Positions 46,394 through 55,451 are shown, counted from the first letter of the stretch. The stretch is DNA of 64,000 nucleotides from Sulfurovum sp. (GCA_027082955.1 JALWTA010000045.1:1-64000), one strand, 5' to 3'. Numbers and translations are program-made. The notes: generated by a model not told the origin, from the sequence alone.

Positions 46394-48034
46394 TTACTTT
46401 TTATTTTCTTTGGCACGCTTGGCGCACGCCGCCGCATCGATACAGAAGAAGCCTTTGCCCTTTTTGGCAGGCTTGAGATCCTCTTCATTGGTGTTGCCGC
46501 ACTTTTTGCAGGCATTTTTGGGTCTCTCTTCAAGGGCTGATTCGGGTTTCATGGCAGGGAAGAGGATGACATCACGGATGGAGTGGTTGTTGGTCAGCAT
46601 CATCACCAGACGATCAATACCGATCCCCTCTCCGGCTGTGGGCGTCATACCGTGTCCGAGTGCACGCACAAAGTCAAGATCCATATGCATCGCCTCTTCA
46701 TCGCCTGTTGCCTCTTTTGCCTCTGCCTGTGCTTTGAAACGCTCGAACTGATCGAGAGGGTCGTTGAGCTCGTTAAATCCGTTGGCGATCTCCTTACCTG
46801 CCATAAAGAGCTCGAAACGCTCGGCAATCTGGGGGTTCTCGTCACTTCTTCTTGAAAGCGGCGAGATGTCGATAGGGTAGTCGGTGATGAAGGTCGGGTT
46901 GATCAGCTTGCCTTCGACAAACTCATCAAAGAGCTCTGCTTGTACATACCCCAGTGTGAGATTGTCATTGACCTCGACACCGTGCTCCTTGAGATAGGCA
47001 AGCCCTTTTTCACGATCGGTGGCAACGTCAGCAGGTACTTCACCAATGGTGGTAAGCGCCTCGACAAACGGTACTTTGGCAAAGGGTGTGGTAAAGTCGA
47101 TCTGCATCTCACCATAGGTAAGTGTTTTTGGCAGTTGCAGCTCGGCAAAGATGTAATCAAAGAGATCTTCGGTCAGTTTCATCAGATCATGGTAGTTGTG
47201 GTACGCCCAGTAGAACTCGATGGAGGTAAACTCCGGATTGTGGGTCTGATCCATCCCTTCGTTACGGAAGTTTCGGTTGATCTCAAAGACTGCCTCCATA
47301 CCGCCGACAGTCAGACGCTTGAGGTAAAGCTCCGGAGCGATACGCAAATAGCGATCCACACCGAGAGCATTGTGATGGGTGATGAAAGGCTTGGCATTGG
47401 CACCGCCGGGGATAGGGTGCATCATCGGTGTTTCGACTTCGAGGAAACCGTGGTCTTCAAAGAAACGACGGATGAGTGAGACGATCTTGGAGCGCATCAC
47501 AAAGGTCTCTTTGACCTCAGGGTTCATGATCATATCCAAATAGCGCTGGCGGTAGCGGATCTCCTGATCGGTCAGTCCATGGAACTTCTCCGGAAGCGGC
47601 ATGATCGCTTTGGAGACGATCTTGAGATCTTTACAGTGGAGCGTGAGCTCGCCTGTTTGTGTGACAAAAGGGTAGCCAGTTGCTTCAATGATGTCACCCA
47701 CTTCAAAGAGCCTCTTGGCGATGTTGTTGTAGTATCCTTCCGGCAGATCATCACGGTTGTAGTAGATTTGTACAAGCCCGTCATTGTCTTCTATCTTGGC
47801 AAAGGCAGCTTTCCCCATAATACGAACAAATTTGATGCGTCCGGTCAGTGTAACAGTCTGGTTCTCATCTTTTTTCTCATCGGCATCGAGCTCTTTGATG
47901 TAGGCAAAGTGTTCAAAAAACTCCGAAGATGGCATCCCTTTGGTGATGTTGGCGGGGTAGGGGTTAATCCCTTCTTCTCTTAGCTTTTGTGCTTTGTTGA
48001 TACGTTCTTGAATGTACTGGTTGTCAAATATCAA
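46394..48034 (-). CDS. lysS: lysyl-tRNA synthetase (class II) with C-terminal Cys-rich extension
   Basis: The class II synthetase charges tRNA-Lys. The OB-fold anticodon domain ([23 protein letters not shown]) is followed by motif 1, motif 2 ([20 protein letters not shown]) and motif 3 ([13 protein letters not shown]). At 546 residues it is about 40 longer than usual. The extra C-terminus holds CKKC (509-512) and CIDAAAC (531-537), a four-Cys zinc-ribbon-like arrangement ending in a Lys-rich tail. The rest of the protein is normal. Confidence 0.95.
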   Translation of the reverse strand: MIFDNQYIQERINKAQKLREEGINPYPANITKGMPSSEFFEHFAYIKELDADEKKDENQTVTLTGRIKFVRIMGKAAFAKIEDNDGLVQIYYNRDDLPEGYYNNIAKRLFEVGDIIEATGYPFVTQTGELTLHCKDLKIVSKAIMPLPEKFHGLTDQEIRYRQRYLDMIMNPEVKETFVMRSKIVSLIRRFFEDHGFLEVETPMMHPIPGGANAKPFITHHNALGVDRYLRIAPELYLKRLTVGGMEAVFEINRNFRNEGMDQTHNPEFTSIEFYWAYHNYHDLMKLTEDLFDYIFAELQLPKTLTYGEMQIDFTTPFAKVPFVEALTTIGEVPADVATDREKGLAYLKEHGVEVNDNLTLGYVQAELFDEFVEGKLINPTFITDYPIDISPLSRRSDENPQIAERFELFMAGKEIANGFNELNDPLDQFERFKAQAEAKEATGDEEAMHMDLDFVRALGHGMTPTAGEGIGIDRLVMMLTNNHSIRDVILFPAMKPESALEERPKNACKKCGNTNEEDLKPAKKGKGFFCIDAAACAKRAKENKK

Positions 48035-48128
48035 GGTTTCTCCTGTTTATCATGGTGTTTGCTGAAATTGGCACAAGACCCGTTTGAGAGTGGAAGAGGA
48101 TCCTGGGACAAGCTCAGTAGAATATCTG

Positions 48129-48575
48129 TTATGTGTGTTGCTGGCATGCCTGACACAGACCAATGATCTTCATGGTATGATCCTGCATCTTAAAATCAAA
48201 CGCTTTTGCAATCTCTTCTTGACGTTGCTCAATCGTTTCGTCAAAAAACTCAATAATGGTGCCGCATCTGCTGCAGATGAGATGGTCATGATGTTTTTTG
48301 AGTCCCAATTCATATTTTTTGCCTTGGGTGCCAAAAGAGATGGAGCTGGCAATCCCGGAATCTTCCAGCAGTGTCAGGGTGCGGTACACTGTAGCAATAC
48401 CGAGATTGATATCCGGATAGGTCTGTTTGAGCATCATATAAATCTCTTCAGGGGTGAAGTGCCCCTCATTCTCATACAGAAACTTCAATATAAGCTCACG
48501 CTGCTTTGTAAATTTGAGCTGATTTGTTTTGAGCAGTGTTTTGAACTGTTCGAGCAGTACAGAGTAAGTTACCAT
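48129..48575 (-). CDS. fur: Fur-family metal-responsive regulator
   Basis: The 148-residue regulator has the winged-helix region (KFTKQRELILKFLYENEGHFTPEEIYMML), INLGIATVYRTLTLLEDSGI, and the metal-binding HHDHLICSRCG with a second Cys pair (CQAC) near the C-terminus. The order cvpA-fur-lysS-glyA is the Campylobacter fur context, so Fur rather than PerR or Zur is favoured. It ends one base from the cvpA-like gene and lies upstream of lysS. Confidence 0.9.
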   Translation of the reverse strand: MVTYSVLLEQFKTLLKTNQLKFTKQRELILKFLYENEGHFTPEEIYMMLKQTYPDINLGIATVYRTLTLLEDSGIASSISFGTQGKKYELGLKKHHDHLICSRCGTIIEFFDETIEQRQEEIAKAFDFKMQDHTMKIIGLCQACQQHT

Positions 48576-48576
48576 A

Positions 48577-49182
48577 TCACTGTACCGCTTTCGTTGTGGA
48601 TGCAGGAGAAGTACTGCTTTTATTCATATCGTGTGCGTTTGCAGAAGTATTGGTGTCTGGCAGATGTATCCCCAGCGCTTGAGGGTCGATCTTGATAATC
48701 GCTGAACCGGCTTTATAAAGCAAAGGGTAGAGAAGTGAATCTTTGACATAGCGCTGGGCATTTTCCCGAATCAATGTTACATTGGAGAGTGCAGTGACGA
48801 TAAGGGCAAATATTACAAAATACTTACCTCCGCCTGCAACAAAGCCAAGCAATCTGTCAATAAAACCCAGTCCGCTGGCACTGGTCAGTTTGGAGATGAT
48901 GGCACCCAAAATGGTCGCACTCAGCCAAATGATGATAAGTACTGACATAAATCCAATCAGCTTGGCAAGAGAGGCATTATCGATATGGGTAAAGTTCTTG
49001 TCTATGAAGGCTGCGGCATCTCCGGCAAGACGTGAGGCAAAATAGACTCCGCCAATGAGCCCGGCAAGTCCAAAGAGCTCTTTGACTACCCCGTTCATAA
49101 ACCCTTTAACTGCCAACAGCAGGATAACGGCACCAACCGTGACGTCGAAATAGTTAAAATTGACCATGGTAAAGTGTTCCAT
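48577..49182 (-). CDS. cvpA: CvpA-family membrane protein
   Basis: The 201-residue protein has four predicted membrane helices (about 10-25, 32-50, 70-92 and 108-130) and a soluble C-terminal tail rich in Ser/Asn/Thr. The N-terminal FDVTVGAVILLLAVKGFMNGVVKELFGLAG is the CvpA pattern. The family is tied to colicin V production and to envelope stress; the exact role is unknown. Start at 49182 or the ATG at 49167 are both possible. Confidence 0.82.
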   Translation of the reverse strand: MEHFTMVNFNYFDVTVGAVILLLAVKGFMNGVVKELFGLAGLIGGVYFASRLAGDAAAFIDKNFTHIDNASLAKLIGFMSVLIIIWLSATILGAIISKLTSASGLGFIDRLLGFVAGGGKYFVIFALIVTALSNVTLIRENAQRYVKDSLLYPLLYKAGSAIIKIDPQALGIHLPDTNTSANAHDMNKSSTSPASTTKAVQ

Positions 49183-49241
49183 TGAAACTCACTTCCCTGT
49201 AGATTTTTCGTAATTGTATCGATATATCATGATAATCGGCT

Positions 49242-50306
49242 TTAGTGCCCCATAGATTTAGAAAGCTCATCGGGTTTGTTGGCATACTGCATCGCCACAT
49301 CTCTGCTGATTTTGCCGTCTTTGAGATATTTGAGCAGTGCCTGCGTCTGCGTCTGCATTCCTGTATCTCCCTGACCAAGCTGCATCTGTGAGTAGATCTG
49401 ATGTACCTTGTCTTCACGGATCAGGTTGGAGATGGCATGGTTAGTGACCATGATTTCATGGGTTGCAATACGCCCGCCGCCAAGTTTAGGAAGCAGCGAC
49501 TGGGCAATAACAGCAACGAGTGATGAAGAGATCATGGCACGGATCTGGGGCTGCTCGTCACCGGAGAATACATCGATGATACGGTTGATGGTTCCGGGAG
49601 CCGATGAGGTGTGGAGGGTACCAAAGACAAGGTGACCGGTCTCTGCTGCGGTCAGGGCCGCTTCGATTGTCTCTTTATCCCTCATCTCCCCGATCAGGAT
49701 GATGTCGGGGTCTTGACGCATCGCAAATTTGAGTGCTGTTGCAAAGCTTCTGGTATCTTCTCCTACTTCTCGGTGGGAGAAGACCGCTTTTTTATTCTCA
49801 TGGATGAATTCCACCGGATCTTCAACGGTGACGATGTGTTTTTGTTCATACATGTTGATCTCATTCAGCAGAGCGGCGAGTGTGGTCGATTTACCTGAAC
49901 CGGTAGGACCTGTTACGAGAATAAGTCCTTTTTCTCGTTTTACCAGCTTTTTAAATACGGCAGGTGCTCCAAGATCATCAAGAGAAGGGATCTCTATCGG
50001 AATAATACGAAATGCAGCAGCCGTATCGCCGAGCGTACGATAGTAGTTGGCTCTGAAGCGGCCGATGCCGGGAAGCAGCAGAGCAAAATCGAGTTCATTG
50101 TACTCTTCAAAGTGCTGTTTTTGCTTCTCTGTGATCAGAGAGTAGCACATCTCTTCGATGTCTTCGCCCGTAAGTTTAGGAAGATTGACCGGTTTGAGTT
50201 TTCCGTCAAGTCTGATCTGTGGTTCTGAACGGCTCACGAGGTGAAGGTCAGATGCGCCGTGGGCGACAACACTTTGGAGCAGTTTTTTAATGTCAAATGT
50301 AGCCAT
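49242..50306 (-). CDS. pilT: type IV pilus retraction ATPase PilT-like
   Basis: The 354-residue hexameric secretion ATPase has Walker A GPTGSGKSTT, an Asp box (IVTVEDPVEF), Walker B DPDIILIGEMRDKETI, and the His box TAAETGHLVFGTLHTSSA. AIRNLIRE-type ISNLIREDKVHQIYSQMQ near the C-terminus matches the PilT retraction motif. The whole pilus operon is not in the window. Retraction supports twitching and DNA uptake, which fits dprA elsewhere in this window. Confidence 0.93.
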   Translation of the reverse strand: MATFDIKKLLQSVVAHGASDLHLVSRSEPQIRLDGKLKPVNLPKLTGEDIEEMCYSLITEKQKQHFEEYNELDFALLLPGIGRFRANYYRTLGDTAAAFRIIPIEIPSLDDLGAPAVFKKLVKREKGLILVTGPTGSGKSTTLAALLNEINMYEQKHIVTVEDPVEFIHENKKAVFSHREVGEDTRSFATALKFAMRQDPDIILIGEMRDKETIEAALTAAETGHLVFGTLHTSSAPGTINRIIDVFSGDEQPQIRAMISSSLVAVIAQSLLPKLGGGRIATHEIMVTNHAISNLIREDKVHQIYSQMQLGQGDTGMQTQTQALLKYLKDGKISRDVAMQYANKPDELSKSMGH

Positions 50307-50316
50307 GGATATCCTT

Positions 50317-50661
50317 TTAGAGGGGTAGTTTTTCTAAATATTCAGATTCATTATAGCCAATTATTACTTTTTCATCAAAGCACATTACGGGACGTTTGAT
50401 AAGCATATTCTCTTTGGCAAGCCATGTGATCTTCTCATCGTCATTGAGATTGAGCGCTTTGAGTTTTAGGGTGCGGTAGGTAGTGCCGCGTGTATTGAAA
50501 AGCGTTTTAAGATCACTCATTTCAAGCCATTTACGTATTTCAGGCTCACCGACAGGTGATGATTTAAAATCGATAAATTCGAATGGAATATTATGGTTTT
50601 TTAGAAATTTAAGTGCCTTTCGGACACTGTCGCAGTTTTTGATGCCATAAACCTTCAACAT
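50317..50661 (-). CDS. ArsC/Spx/MgsR-family thioredoxin-fold protein
   Basis: The 114-residue protein begins VYGIKNCDSVRKALKFLKNHNIPFEFIDFK, the ArsC-like pattern with a single Cys (NCDSVRK) where arsenate reductases have their first catalytic Cys. RPVMCF and GYNESEY lie near the end. It resembles the YffB/Spx-type group more than true arsenate reductases. Substrate is unknown. It lies 7 bases after gatC and just before pilT. Confidence 0.8.
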   Translation of the reverse strand: MLKVYGIKNCDSVRKALKFLKNHNIPFEFIDFKSSPVGEPEIRKWLEMSDLKTLFNTRGTTYRTLKLKALNLNDDEKITWLAKENMLIKRPVMCFDEKVIIGYNESEYLEKLPL

Positions 50662-50668
50662 CGCAGAA

Positions 50669-50959
50669 TTACTCTATGATGGCAGGTACGATGAAAAAAT
50701 CATCTTGTGCATTTGGGGCGTGTGCAAGGATCTCCTCGGCAACATCGCCTGCGTTTTTCGGCGCATCGTCTCTTAGCGGCGTGCCCCCATCCAGTGTTGA
50801 AAAAGAAGCACTGAGTGTCGCAGTGTCAAGTTCTTTTAGGTTGTCGATATATCCGAGAATCTCTGTTAGCTGTGCTTTAACCTCTTCTTTGTTCGATGCG
50901 TCAATACGGAGATGGGAAAGTGTTTCAAGTTTTGTCAAAAGTGTATCGTCAATCTGCAT
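50669..50959 (-). CDS. gatC: Asp-tRNA(Asn)/Glu-tRNA(Gln) amidotransferase subunit C
   Basis: GatC (96 residues) bridges GatA and GatB in the transamidation of misacylated tRNAs. LSHLRIDASNKEEVKAQLTEILGYIDNLKELDT and PLRDDAPK are the family signatures. GatA and GatB are not in the window, so the subunits are split across the genome. Confidence 0.93.
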   Translation of the reverse strand: MQIDDTLLTKLETLSHLRIDASNKEEVKAQLTEILGYIDNLKELDTATLSASFSTLDGGTPLRDDAPKNAGDVAEEILAHAPNAQDDFFIVPAIIE

Positions 50960-51075
50960 AGTTCGGTGCCTAATTGTAAGATTTTATGGTTTTTCTTATT
51001 ATATATTAATTTGGTTTAAGATATAACTATCTACAATCACTTAGCCGTTTATCAATGACATAAAGGATATAAAAG

Positions 51076-51420
51076 ATGATGCAGCAACTGGATATGAGCT
51101 CACCGGAATTTCTCGAAGAGCTTGAAAAGACCAAAAAATTTACCGATAAAGTCTGTGCCCAGTTCGGGTTTGAGTACCACCCGATGGAAGATGTCAATGA
51201 AGGTGTCATTATGGGACTTGCCCGGAACAAACTGCTTTACGGTAAACGATTCTGTCCCTGTTTCATGGTAGAAGAAGATCCTAACAAACCTGGAAAATAC
51301 AAAAGTGTAGATGACCGTGTATGTCCATGTACTCCGGCACTTGAGAAAGAGATACCTGAAGAGGGCAAGTGTCATTGCGGTATTTTCTGTACACCCGAAT
51401 TTGTAGCGCAGAACAGTTAG
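51076..51420 (+). CDS. ferredoxin:thioredoxin reductase catalytic (beta)-like protein
   Basis: The 114-residue protein has the FTR beta signature: CPC (60-62), CPC (83-85) and CHC (99-101), plus Cys105. These Cys hold a [4Fe-4S] cluster next to the redox disulfide. No FTR alpha subunit is visible. Many anaerobes carry such lone beta-like proteins, which pass electrons from ferredoxin to thioredoxin-like partners. AAAGGA eight bases upstream fits the ATG at 51076. A rhodanese gene follows on the same strand. Confidence 0.85.
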   Translation: MMQQLDMSSPEFLEELEKTKKFTDKVCAQFGFEYHPMEDVNEGVIMGLARNKLLYGKRFCPCFMVEEDPNKPGKYKSVDDRVCPCTPALEKEIPEEGKCHCGIFCTPEFVAQNS

Positions 51421-51445
51421 GCAGGCATTTCAAAAATAATTTGGG

Positions 51446-51451
51446 TATAAT
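51446..51451 (+). promoter_or_regulatory. -10 promoter box for the rhodanese gene
   Basis: TATAAT in TTTGGGTATAATTCGCGA, nearly identical to the ilvC promoter block around 4502. It lies 30 bases before the ATG at 51482. Confidence 0.55.
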
Positions 51452-51481
51452 TCGCGATTATTTTTAAATAAAGGAATGCAA

Positions 51482-51826
51482 ATGCATGAATTATTGGCAC
51501 GTGACAATATAAACTCTGAAGATCTACAGGCACTGCTGGCTGCCAGAGAAAAAGGCGAAGCCGATTTTCTGCTGGTAGATGTACGTGAAGATATGGAGTA
51601 TGAGATGGGACACATTAAAGGGGTCGATATGTTGAAACCGACCTCTATGTTCCAGCAGTGGGCACAGGCTTTCTTTGATGAATATCAGGGCAAGACAGTA
51701 ATCTTTACATGCCGTACCGGGAGCAGAAGTGCGCAGGTACAGCATGTATTTAAAAGCAACGGATTTGATCGTGCAATCAACCATTATGGCGGTATCGTCA
51801 GTTACGGCGGAGAGATCGAGCGCTGA
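51482..51826 (+). CDS. single-domain rhodanese
   Basis: This sulfurtransferase-like protein of about 114 residues has LLVDVREDMEYEMGHIKG at the N-terminal half and the active-site loop FTCRTGSRS, whose Cys would carry the persulfide. Sulfur transfer or thiol chemistry is likely in a sulfur-metabolising bacterium. AAGGA six bases upstream favours the ATG at 51482 over that at 51476. It is one base from dapE and shares its strand with the FTR-like gene. Confidence 0.88.
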   Translation: MHELLARDNINSEDLQALLAAREKGEADFLLVDVREDMEYEMGHIKGVDMLKPTSMFQQWAQAFFDEYQGKTVIFTCRTGSRSAQVQHVFKSNGFDRAINHYGGIVSYGGEIER

Positions 51827-51827
51827 T

Positions 51828-52961
51828 ATGCATACCGAGATGAACGTGACAGACCTCTTTCTGAAATTGCTCAGTTTCCCGTCGATCACTCCGGATGATG
51901 CCGGCAGTTTGGCATTTATCGAACAATACCTTGACGGTTTTGAGGCTCTCTATTTAAATAAAGAAGGGGTAAAAAACCTCTTCCTTTACAAAAAGTTTGG
52001 AGAAGGAGAGCATCTCTGTTTCGCAGGACATGTTGATGTCGTGCCTCCCGGAGACAAATGGGAGAGCAACCCGTTTGTCCCGTTGGTAAAAGATGGAAAG
52101 ATCTATGCGCGCGGTGCTCAGGATATGAAGAGCGGTGTTGCAGCATTTGTACAGGTTTTGAAAGAGACCAAAACATTTTCAGGTACACTCTCTTTGCTGT
52201 TAACTTCCGATGAAGAGGGTGATGCCAAATACGGTACAGTACTAATGCTGGAACACCTCAAGAACATTGGGATGCTGCCTGATAGCTGTATCGTCGCAGA
52301 ACCGACCTGTGAAGAGGTCTTTGGTGATGCCATCAAGATAGGGCGTCGCGGATCTATCAACGGCTATTTGACAATTGACGGGAAACAGGGACATGCCGCC
52401 TATCCTGAAAAAGCAGTGAATCCTGTGCATCTTGTCGCACCGCGACTAGGTGCGCTTGCCGGTATCAATTTGGATGAGGGCGATGCAGATTTCGCACCCA
52501 GCAAAATGGTCATTACCGATATAAGAGGCGGGATGGAAGTGACAAATGTAACACCGGGTGAACTTAAGATCATGTTTAATGTGCGTAATTCCACGAATAC
52601 TACACAAGAAAGCGTTAGACTACATGTAGAGAAGGTACTTGAAGGCATACCCCACACACTGGAACTAAAACAGGGATCATTCCCTTTTGTAACACGTAGA
52701 GATGCAAAAATCGTGAAAGTGATGGAAAAAAGTATCGATGCTGTGACCGGTGCAAGACCCAAACTTTCGACGGCGGGAGGTACCAGTGATGCACGTTTTA
52801 TGGGAGCATACGGTATCGATGTGGTTGAATTTGGTGTTGTGAACGATACTATCCATGCTCCCAATGAACGTACTTCTATTGAAGAGGTTGAAGGGCTTTA
52901 TCGCGTTTTTGGCGAAGTGGTACGCCGCTTCAGTGCCGATGCAGAGAAAGCAAATCCATAA
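51828..52961 (+). CDS. dapE: succinyl-diaminopimelate desuccinylase
   Basis: DapE frees diaminopimelate for peptidoglycan and lysine synthesis. The 377-residue M20 metalloenzyme has FAGHVDVVPPGDKWESNPF, RGAQDMKSGVAAFV, LLLTSDEEGDAKYG, and the C-terminal GGTSDARFMG, which together supply the zinc ligands. The start at 51828 is chosen over a long upstream extension that overlaps the rhodanese gene. The ATG at 51840 is another option. Confidence 0.94.
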   Translation: MHTEMNVTDLFLKLLSFPSITPDDAGSLAFIEQYLDGFEALYLNKEGVKNLFLYKKFGEGEHLCFAGHVDVVPPGDKWESNPFVPLVKDGKIYARGAQDMKSGVAAFVQVLKETKTFSGTLSLLLTSDEEGDAKYGTVLMLEHLKNIGMLPDSCIVAEPTCEEVFGDAIKIGRRGSINGYLTIDGKQGHAAYPEKAVNPVHLVAPRLGALAGINLDEGDADFAPSKMVITDIRGGMEVTNVTPGELKIMFNVRNSTNTTQESVRLHVEKVLEGIPHTLELKQGSFPFVTRRDAKIVKVMEKSIDAVTGARPKLSTAGGTSDARFMGAYGIDVVEFGVVNDTIHAPNERTSIEEVEGLYRVFGEVVRRFSADAEKANP

Positions 52962-52971
52962 GGAGAACGCT

Positions 52972-53388
52972 ATGAGATATGCTGTAGCAGTTATACTGCT
53001 GATGTTCAGTACGCTTTTTGGTGCTGACATTGTGTGGCAGAAAAACCTGAAGACAGCATTGGAAAGTGCCGGGAAGACCCATAAGCTTGTGATGGTAATG
53101 GTAGAGGGAAAGCACTGCCGATGGTGTAAAAAGATGCGCTACCGTACACTCAGTGACAGTCGTGTAGTAGAGGCACTGCAAAAAGGGTATGTCAGTGTAA
53201 GGGTAGATGAAGAAGACAGTGCAACCATGGCAGAATTACCCGCTGTAAACGGTGTGCCGACCATATTTTTCATGACACCTGACAAAACCCTTCTTGATAC
53301 GTCTATAGGATATTATGGCGTTGAAGATTTTTTAAGTTTTTTCCCTGAAGTAGAACGTGCCAGAAAAGCACTGAAACATCGGTCGTAA
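52972..53388 (+). CDS. secreted thioredoxin-fold protein
   Basis: The 138-residue protein has a signal peptide (MRYAVAVILLMFSTLFGA) and a thioredoxin-fold domain with the active-site-like CRWC in EGKHCRWCKKM, followed by the cis-Pro NGVPTIFF. It resembles the DUF255/SoxW-like group of periplasmic thiol-disulfide proteins. GGAGA lies six bases before the ATG at 52972. It shares its strand with dapE and the kinase gene; a role in periplasmic redox is likely, partner unknown. Confidence 0.8.
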   Translation: MRYAVAVILLMFSTLFGADIVWQKNLKTALESAGKTHKLVMVMVEGKHCRWCKKMRYRTLSDSRVVEALQKGYVSVRVDEEDSATMAELPAVNGVPTIFFMTPDKTLLDTSIGYYGVEDFLSFFPEVERARKALKHRS

Positions 53389-53409
53389 TCCAATCTTAAT
53401 GGTAAAGAT

Positions 53410-54462
53410 ATGAGCGGCATCTTCCCCGATAAACCCCGTTTTAGCGAATATGTACTTGCGAGGCTGATAGCAGTTGCAGTAGGATTGTCTGTTCTGTTTG
53501 TAGCAGCGTTGATACTGCTGGATACGGACAGCCACACAGCCACAGTAGCCCTGTTGATGACCGGTACGGCAATGATCTTTTTCGGTATTGCAATCTACCG
53601 TGGCGCAAAACAGATAGAAAAGAAACTGGAGCGCATCAATACCTATCTGACCGATTTTGATACGCTTGAGAGCAGTTCGAACAGAACCCATTTCTTTACA
53701 AGAGAGTTCGAAACACTAAACTACAATCTGTTCAAGACCTTGAAAAAAGCTAAAAAACGTGAAGATATCAAACAGCGCTACAATGCAAAGCTGAAGCTGA
53801 AAAACCGGCAGAGAGCCGATATGATCTCTGCAATCGCACATGAGTTCAGAAATCCTGTTGCAGCGATCATGGGATATTCCCAGACACTGCATGAAGATCC
53901 CCATATTCCTCCGGCACTTCAGGAAAAGTTTCTTGAGAAAATTTACCGCAACGGCAATAAAATAGAAGCCCTTCTAGGAAGACTTGTGCTTTGGAACAAG
54001 TTTGAAAGCGGCGAAACCACGTTGCACAAAAGCCGTTTTGATCTTGTAGCGCTTGCAGAAGATGTCCGCTCGGCACTGCTGGAAAAGTATAAGGGAAGAG
54101 AAGTCTCCATAGAGGGAAGCAGATGTATTGTGGAGGCGGACAGAACGCTTATTGAAGTGGTTTTGAAAAATCTTGTCGAGAATGCTTTGAAATACTCAAA
54201 AGGTACGGTAGAAGTAACGGTTGGTACAGATAGCAGTGTTGCTGTGAAAGATTTCGGAACAGGCATTCCGGAAAAAGACCTGACCAAGATCACCAAAAAA
54301 TTCTATAGAGCAGGTACCCATACATGGGATAACTCCATGGGACTTGGACTTTCCATTGTCAAGACGATCCTGAAACTGCACGGATCCTCCTTACATATTC
54401 AGAGCAAATTACATGAAGGATCCTGCTTTAGTTTTGCGCTCCCTCCTTTAATTGACGAATAA
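53410..54462 (+). CDS. orphan membrane sensor histidine kinase
   Basis: The 350-residue kinase has two close membrane helices (about 15-34 and 41-58) with almost no periplasmic loop. HisKA contains AIAHEFRNPVAAIMGYSQTL with the phospho-His. The ATPase domain has LVENALKYSKG, VKDFGTGIPE and SMGLGLSIVKTI. The near absence of a periplasmic sensor suggests a membrane or cytosolic signal. No response regulator is adjacent. The sequence is like the CrdS group of Helicobacter, but this is uncertain. Confidence 0.85.
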   Translation: MSGIFPDKPRFSEYVLARLIAVAVGLSVLFVAALILLDTDSHTATVALLMTGTAMIFFGIAIYRGAKQIEKKLERINTYLTDFDTLESSSNRTHFFTREFETLNYNLFKTLKKAKKREDIKQRYNAKLKLKNRQRADMISAIAHEFRNPVAAIMGYSQTLHEDPHIPPALQEKFLEKIYRNGNKIEALLGRLVLWNKFESGETTLHKSRFDLVALAEDVRSALLEKYKGREVSIEGSRCIVEADRTLIEVVLKNLVENALKYSKGTVEVTVGTDSSVAVKDFGTGIPEKDLTKITKKFYRAGTHTWDNSMGLGLSIVKTILKLHGSSLHIQSKLHEGSCFSFALPPLIDE

Positions 54463-54488
54463 AATATGTTTTAAAATATTTTTTTCAT

Positions 54489-54528
54489 CAATCATTCATT
54501 TTTTTGATTACAAGAATGAGCATGATTG
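54489..54528. repeat. imperfect inverted repeat
   Basis: CAATCATTCATT (54489-54500) pairs with AATGAGCATGATTG (54515-54528), with two bulged bases. It lies 27 bases after the kinase stop codon and may be its terminator. The T-run lies in the loop and not after the stem, which weakens that view. Confidence 0.35.
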
Positions 54529-54608
54529 AATGTATCCTCTCAAGTTGTATCAAATCGTACCTTTTTACGCATTATTTCACAAAAACGACTTTTTCTATAA
54601 AAACTCAT

Positions 54609-54637
54609 TGAAAGTTAACGCTTCATGTAATACAATA
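54609..54637 (+). promoter_or_regulatory. promoter of the molybdoenzyme operon
   Basis: TTGAAA (54609-54614) and TACAAT (54632-54637) are spaced by 17 bases, the best -35/-10 pair near this operon. A leader of about 60-65 bases precedes the FeS subunit gene, whose ribosome binding site is AAGGAGGAAG. Confidence 0.55.
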
Positions 54638-54707
54638 AAAGCGTATTATATATACTTATTCTATAAAGGGTGAGTAATATAAGGATAAAAATTCTCAAGG
54701 AGGAAGT

Positions 54708-55451
54708 ATGAAACTAGGTTTCTTAGTTGACCTGAACCTGTGTATGGGTTGTAAGGGTTGTGAAGTGGCTTGTAAAGTCGAAAACGAAGTGCCGCTCGGC
54801 TCTTGGCGTCTACGCGTTAAATATATTGATATCGGGACATTCCCCGAAACGTCAAGATCGTTCACACCGCTTCGCTGTAACCACTGTGAAAGCGCACCGT
54901 GTGAGCGTATTTGTCCTGTATCGGCATTGCATTATCTGGAAAACGGTATTGTCAATGTTGACAGCTCAAGATGTATCGGTTGTGCTGGATGTATGATGGC
55001 ATGTCCATATGGTGCTATCTATATGGATCCTGAGACCAATACGGCTGACAAGTGTACCTACTGTGCGCACCGTATCGAAAGCGGTATGATGCCTGCGTGT
55101 GTGGTTATCTGTCCTGTTCAGGCGAACATCTTCGGTGACCTCGATGATGATAACAGTCATATCTCACGCTATATTATGGAACATCAGGGTGCTGTACAGG
55201 TACGTAAACCTGAAAAGAACACAACACCAAAACACTTCTATGTCGGCGGTGGTAACCAGACACTCAATCCGCTTGCACAGCAGCGTCTTGAAGGGTATAA
55301 CCTCTTTAACAACATCACACATCTCAAGCAGATAGGTGATCCGCATGAGAGCGTGATTGGAAGGTTCCTTGAGCCGTTTGAAAGTGAAGAGAAACTCGAT
55401 AACAGAAGCTTTATCGATTTTGACAACGATAATTACAAAGGAGGTCACTAA
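54708..55451 (+). CDS. molybdoenzyme FeS subunit, four [4Fe-4S] clusters (PsrB/DmsB type)
   Basis: The 247-residue subunit has four clusters' worth of Cys: CMGCKGCEVAC, CNHCESAPCERICP, CIGCAGCMMACP, and CTYCAHRI...CVVICP. It would wire electrons between the NrfD-type membrane subunit and the catalytic subunit. It has no signal peptide, so it is exported by riding with the Tat substrate at 56411. It has a strong AAGGAGG site, and overlaps the NrfD gene by one base. Confidence 0.92.
   Translation: MKLGFLVDLNLCMGCKGCEVACKVENEVPLGSWRLRVKYIDIGTFPETSRSFTPLRCNHCESAPCERICPVSALHYLENGIVNVDSSRCIGCAGCMMACPYGAIYMDPETNTADKCTYCAHRIESGMMPACVVICPVQANIFGDLDDDNSHISRYIMEHQGAVQVRKPEKNTTPKHFYVGGGNQTLNPLAQQRLEGYNLFNNITHLKQIGDPHESVIGRFLEPFESEEKLDNRSFIDFDNDNYKGGH

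Noticed and set aside
50317-50661. True arsenate reductase ArsC
   Set aside because: The protein matches the Spx/MgsR-like subgroup, and no ars genes are adjacent; the nearby ArsR/ArsS-like pair is named for acid response, not arsenic.
54514-54609. 31-codon ORF (MSMIECILSS start) before the molybdoenzyme operon
   Set aside because: No RBS, and it overlaps an inverted repeat and the -35 element of the operon promoter.
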